DNA of 64,000 nt from positions 1-64,000 of the forward strand of contig JAYTVA010000041.1 in the NCBI GenBank assembly GCA_043744255.1. The letters run 5' to 3'. The DNA comes from UKL13-2 sp043744255. GTDB taxonomy: Bacteria; Pseudomonadota; Gammaproteobacteria; Burkholderiales; Usitatibacteraceae. A program made the translations under genes and the position numbers. The notes below the pieces were generated by a model. The model saw only the letters and a program-made list of their open reading frames with translations. It was not told the DNA's origin and did not search any database. Below, piece by piece: positions 62,905 through 64,000 of this stretch; position 1 is the stretch's first letter, and each line of letters begins with the position of its first letter.

Positions 62905-64000
62905 ATGAGCGACAGCCCAACAATTCCGGCAGAAGAAAACTCGCCTGCCAAAGCTGGCACTTTGGATGCATTTTTCGCTGCGCAGGGCGGAGCGCTGCCA
63001 ACCGAAGATGTGCTGCACGTCATGCTTCCGCTCATGCGTTCGGTCACCGCCTTGCATGAAAGGGGCAAGGTAGCTGCACTTGGGCTGTTTGACGTTTCGG
63101 AAACGGCTGACGGTGCGTTCGCAGTGGTGCGCGGCGACGGACAATCACCAAAATCCAATCAGCCTGCGCTTCAACGCGTGCAACCTCAGTCCAACTCCGG
63201 TCTCAAGATTGTTGGCGAATACCGCGTTACCAATGATGAGGGAGAGGGGACCAAGGTCGAAGACCTACGGACAGAGGCCGATGAGGATCTGCATATAAGC
63301 AAACCGGTTTATCTGACTGATTTACGCTCGTGGGAACATGAACTTGGTCACCACGATGAGATCACCGATGTATTTCAAATCGGCATGATCATGGCATGCG
63401 TAGCGTGCGGACTTAATCCTCGCGAGGCTGATGACGTTGAGCGGTTTTCGTTCAATCGCGCGAATCTCTTTGCCATTCAGCCGCGACTGCACCCAGTCTT
63501 GGCCTCTATTATCCTTGAGACCACTGCCCTCAACCGGCATGAGCGCGCCACTGACCTTGCAGCACTTGCCAAGCGTCTGGAAACCTATCGTGATCAACCT
63601 ATCGGGCTAGAAGTTGAGCGCGTACTAGCCGGGGCGAGCGGAGTTCCGGGGCGGCGCTCGGCTGTGCTGGCGCATTTGCGAGATCGCTTGTTCGATCTAT
63701 CTAGGCGCAACCGGCTGATTCATTTCAAGCCAACCCAATCCAGCATCAATTTGACCGAGGCCAGCGTTCCCATAGTCCTGCGGCTGGAGTCGGTGCGATC
63801 CGATCAGCTTTGCACTTGGGGTGGGCGGTTTGTTGCAGATGTCCTTTCCGGTCATTCGGTCCCCCTGACCAAATGGCTGAGGTTTGAAGACCAACCCCAT
63901 TTGCCGTCTGCCTTTGATCGCATCATTCAGGAAACCCGCCGCGACCGTGCGGAGTATGGCTTTAGCCATTTGCGCCTCGTGATTGGCTTTTTACGCTGGC
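62905..64000 (+). CDS. DUF4011 protein with kinase-like N-terminal region (partial)
   Basis: The frame is open to the window edge, giving 365 residues of an N-terminus. Residues 31-57 (LPTEDVLHVMLPLMRSVTAL...) and 136-230 (TDVFQIGMIMACVACG..., LHPVLASIILETTALNRHERATDLAAL) resemble the C-lobe of a protein kinase without visible catalytic residues. At 258-283 comes LRDRLFDLSRRNRLIHF, the start of a DUF4011 segment. Such proteins normally continue into SF1 helicase and nuclease domains, here beyond the window. The role is probably nucleic-acid handling, perhaps defence. Confidence 0.75.
   Translation, partial: MSDSPTIPAEENSPAKAGTLDAFFAAQGGALPTEDVLHVMLPLMRSVTALHERGKVAALGLFDVSETADGAFAVVRGDGQSPKSNQPALQRVQPQSNSGLKIVGEYRVTNDEGEGTKVEDLRTEADEDLHISKPVYLTDLRSWEHELGHHDEITDVFQIGMIMACVACGLNPREADDVERFSFNRANLFAIQPRLHPVLASIILETTALNRHERATDLAALAKRLETYRDQPIGLEVERVLAGASGVPGRRSAVLAHLRDRLFDLSRRNRLIHFKPTQSSINLTEASVPIVLRLESVRSDQLCTWGGRFVADVLSGHSVPLTKWLRFEDQPHLPSAFDRIIQETRRDRAEYGFSHLRLVIGFLRW

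Noticed and set aside
61716..64000. Direct assignment of the last two genes to the Mokosh defence system
   Set aside because: Only the N-terminus of the helicase-like protein is visible, no PLD nuclease is seen, and the peptidase partner is not part of that system as I know it.
1..64000. tRNA or rRNA genes
   Set aside because: I looked for cloverleaf ends and conserved GTTCGA/TTC arms in gaps and found no convincing candidate; a tRNAscan run would settle it.

Overview
This 64 kb window is chromosomal DNA of a betaproteobacterium, most likely of the Burkholderiales or a near relative. The evidence is gene content and order: dusB-fis-purH-purD, hemA-prfA-prmC-grxD, pilB-pilC-pilD-coaE-zapD-yacG, and a cytochrome aa3 cluster with ctaG, a DUF2970 gene, SURF1, ctaA, ctaB and SCO. 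Bug-type (TctC) solute receptors and a DUF2909 twin-transmembrane gene fit the same group. I see no rRNA, tRNA, CRISPR array or prophage. The DNA is moderately GC-rich, and short palindromic intergenic repeats are frequent.

Left part (1-13.2 kb): the last 40 codons of icd, a decayed IS4-type transposase, ilvD preceded by a VapBC module in the same transcription direction, two Bug receptors with a small amidohydrolase, lgt, hemF, and the purD-purH-fis-dusB block. The purD start region is triplicated in 14-bp steps. A terminator-like hairpin touches the dusB start codon.

Middle left (13.2-34.2 kb): a metabolic accessory stretch. It holds a fused hydantoinase/5-oxoprolinase, a DctPQM TRAP transporter, SMP-30, NRDE, a 3-hydroxyisobutyrate dehydrogenase-like enzyme, a cystathionine beta-lyase-like enzyme and an acetyltransferase. 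After an IS30 scrap come a Fic protein with a palindrome-spaced promoter and an alpha/beta hydrolase. Next is a sulfide/persulfide module: persulfide dioxygenase-rhodanese and a CsoR-family regulator, divergent from two YeeE/YedE transporters. Last are an orphan FecCD/FecE-type importer pair and the TupABC tungstate transporter.

Middle right (34.2-54.1 kb): housekeeping. It holds grxD-prmC-prfA-hemA, a glutathione peroxidase, the type IV pilus assembly genes with coaE, zapD and yacG, then the complete aa3 oxidase operon and its heme/copper assembly genes, ending with a RidA protein and a bidirectional terminator.

Right part (54.1-64 kb): rpoH with a perfect CIRCE element over its promoter, and a glycolate oxidase cluster with two tandem GlcD paralogues, GlcE and GlcF. 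After a 670-bp non-conserved stretch come two tightly coupled genes cut by the window edge: a soluble M48-type metallopeptidase and a large protein with a degenerate kinase-like region followed by a DUF4011 segment, which normally precedes an SF1 helicase. This pair is the best candidate here for an undescribed, possibly defence-related, system.
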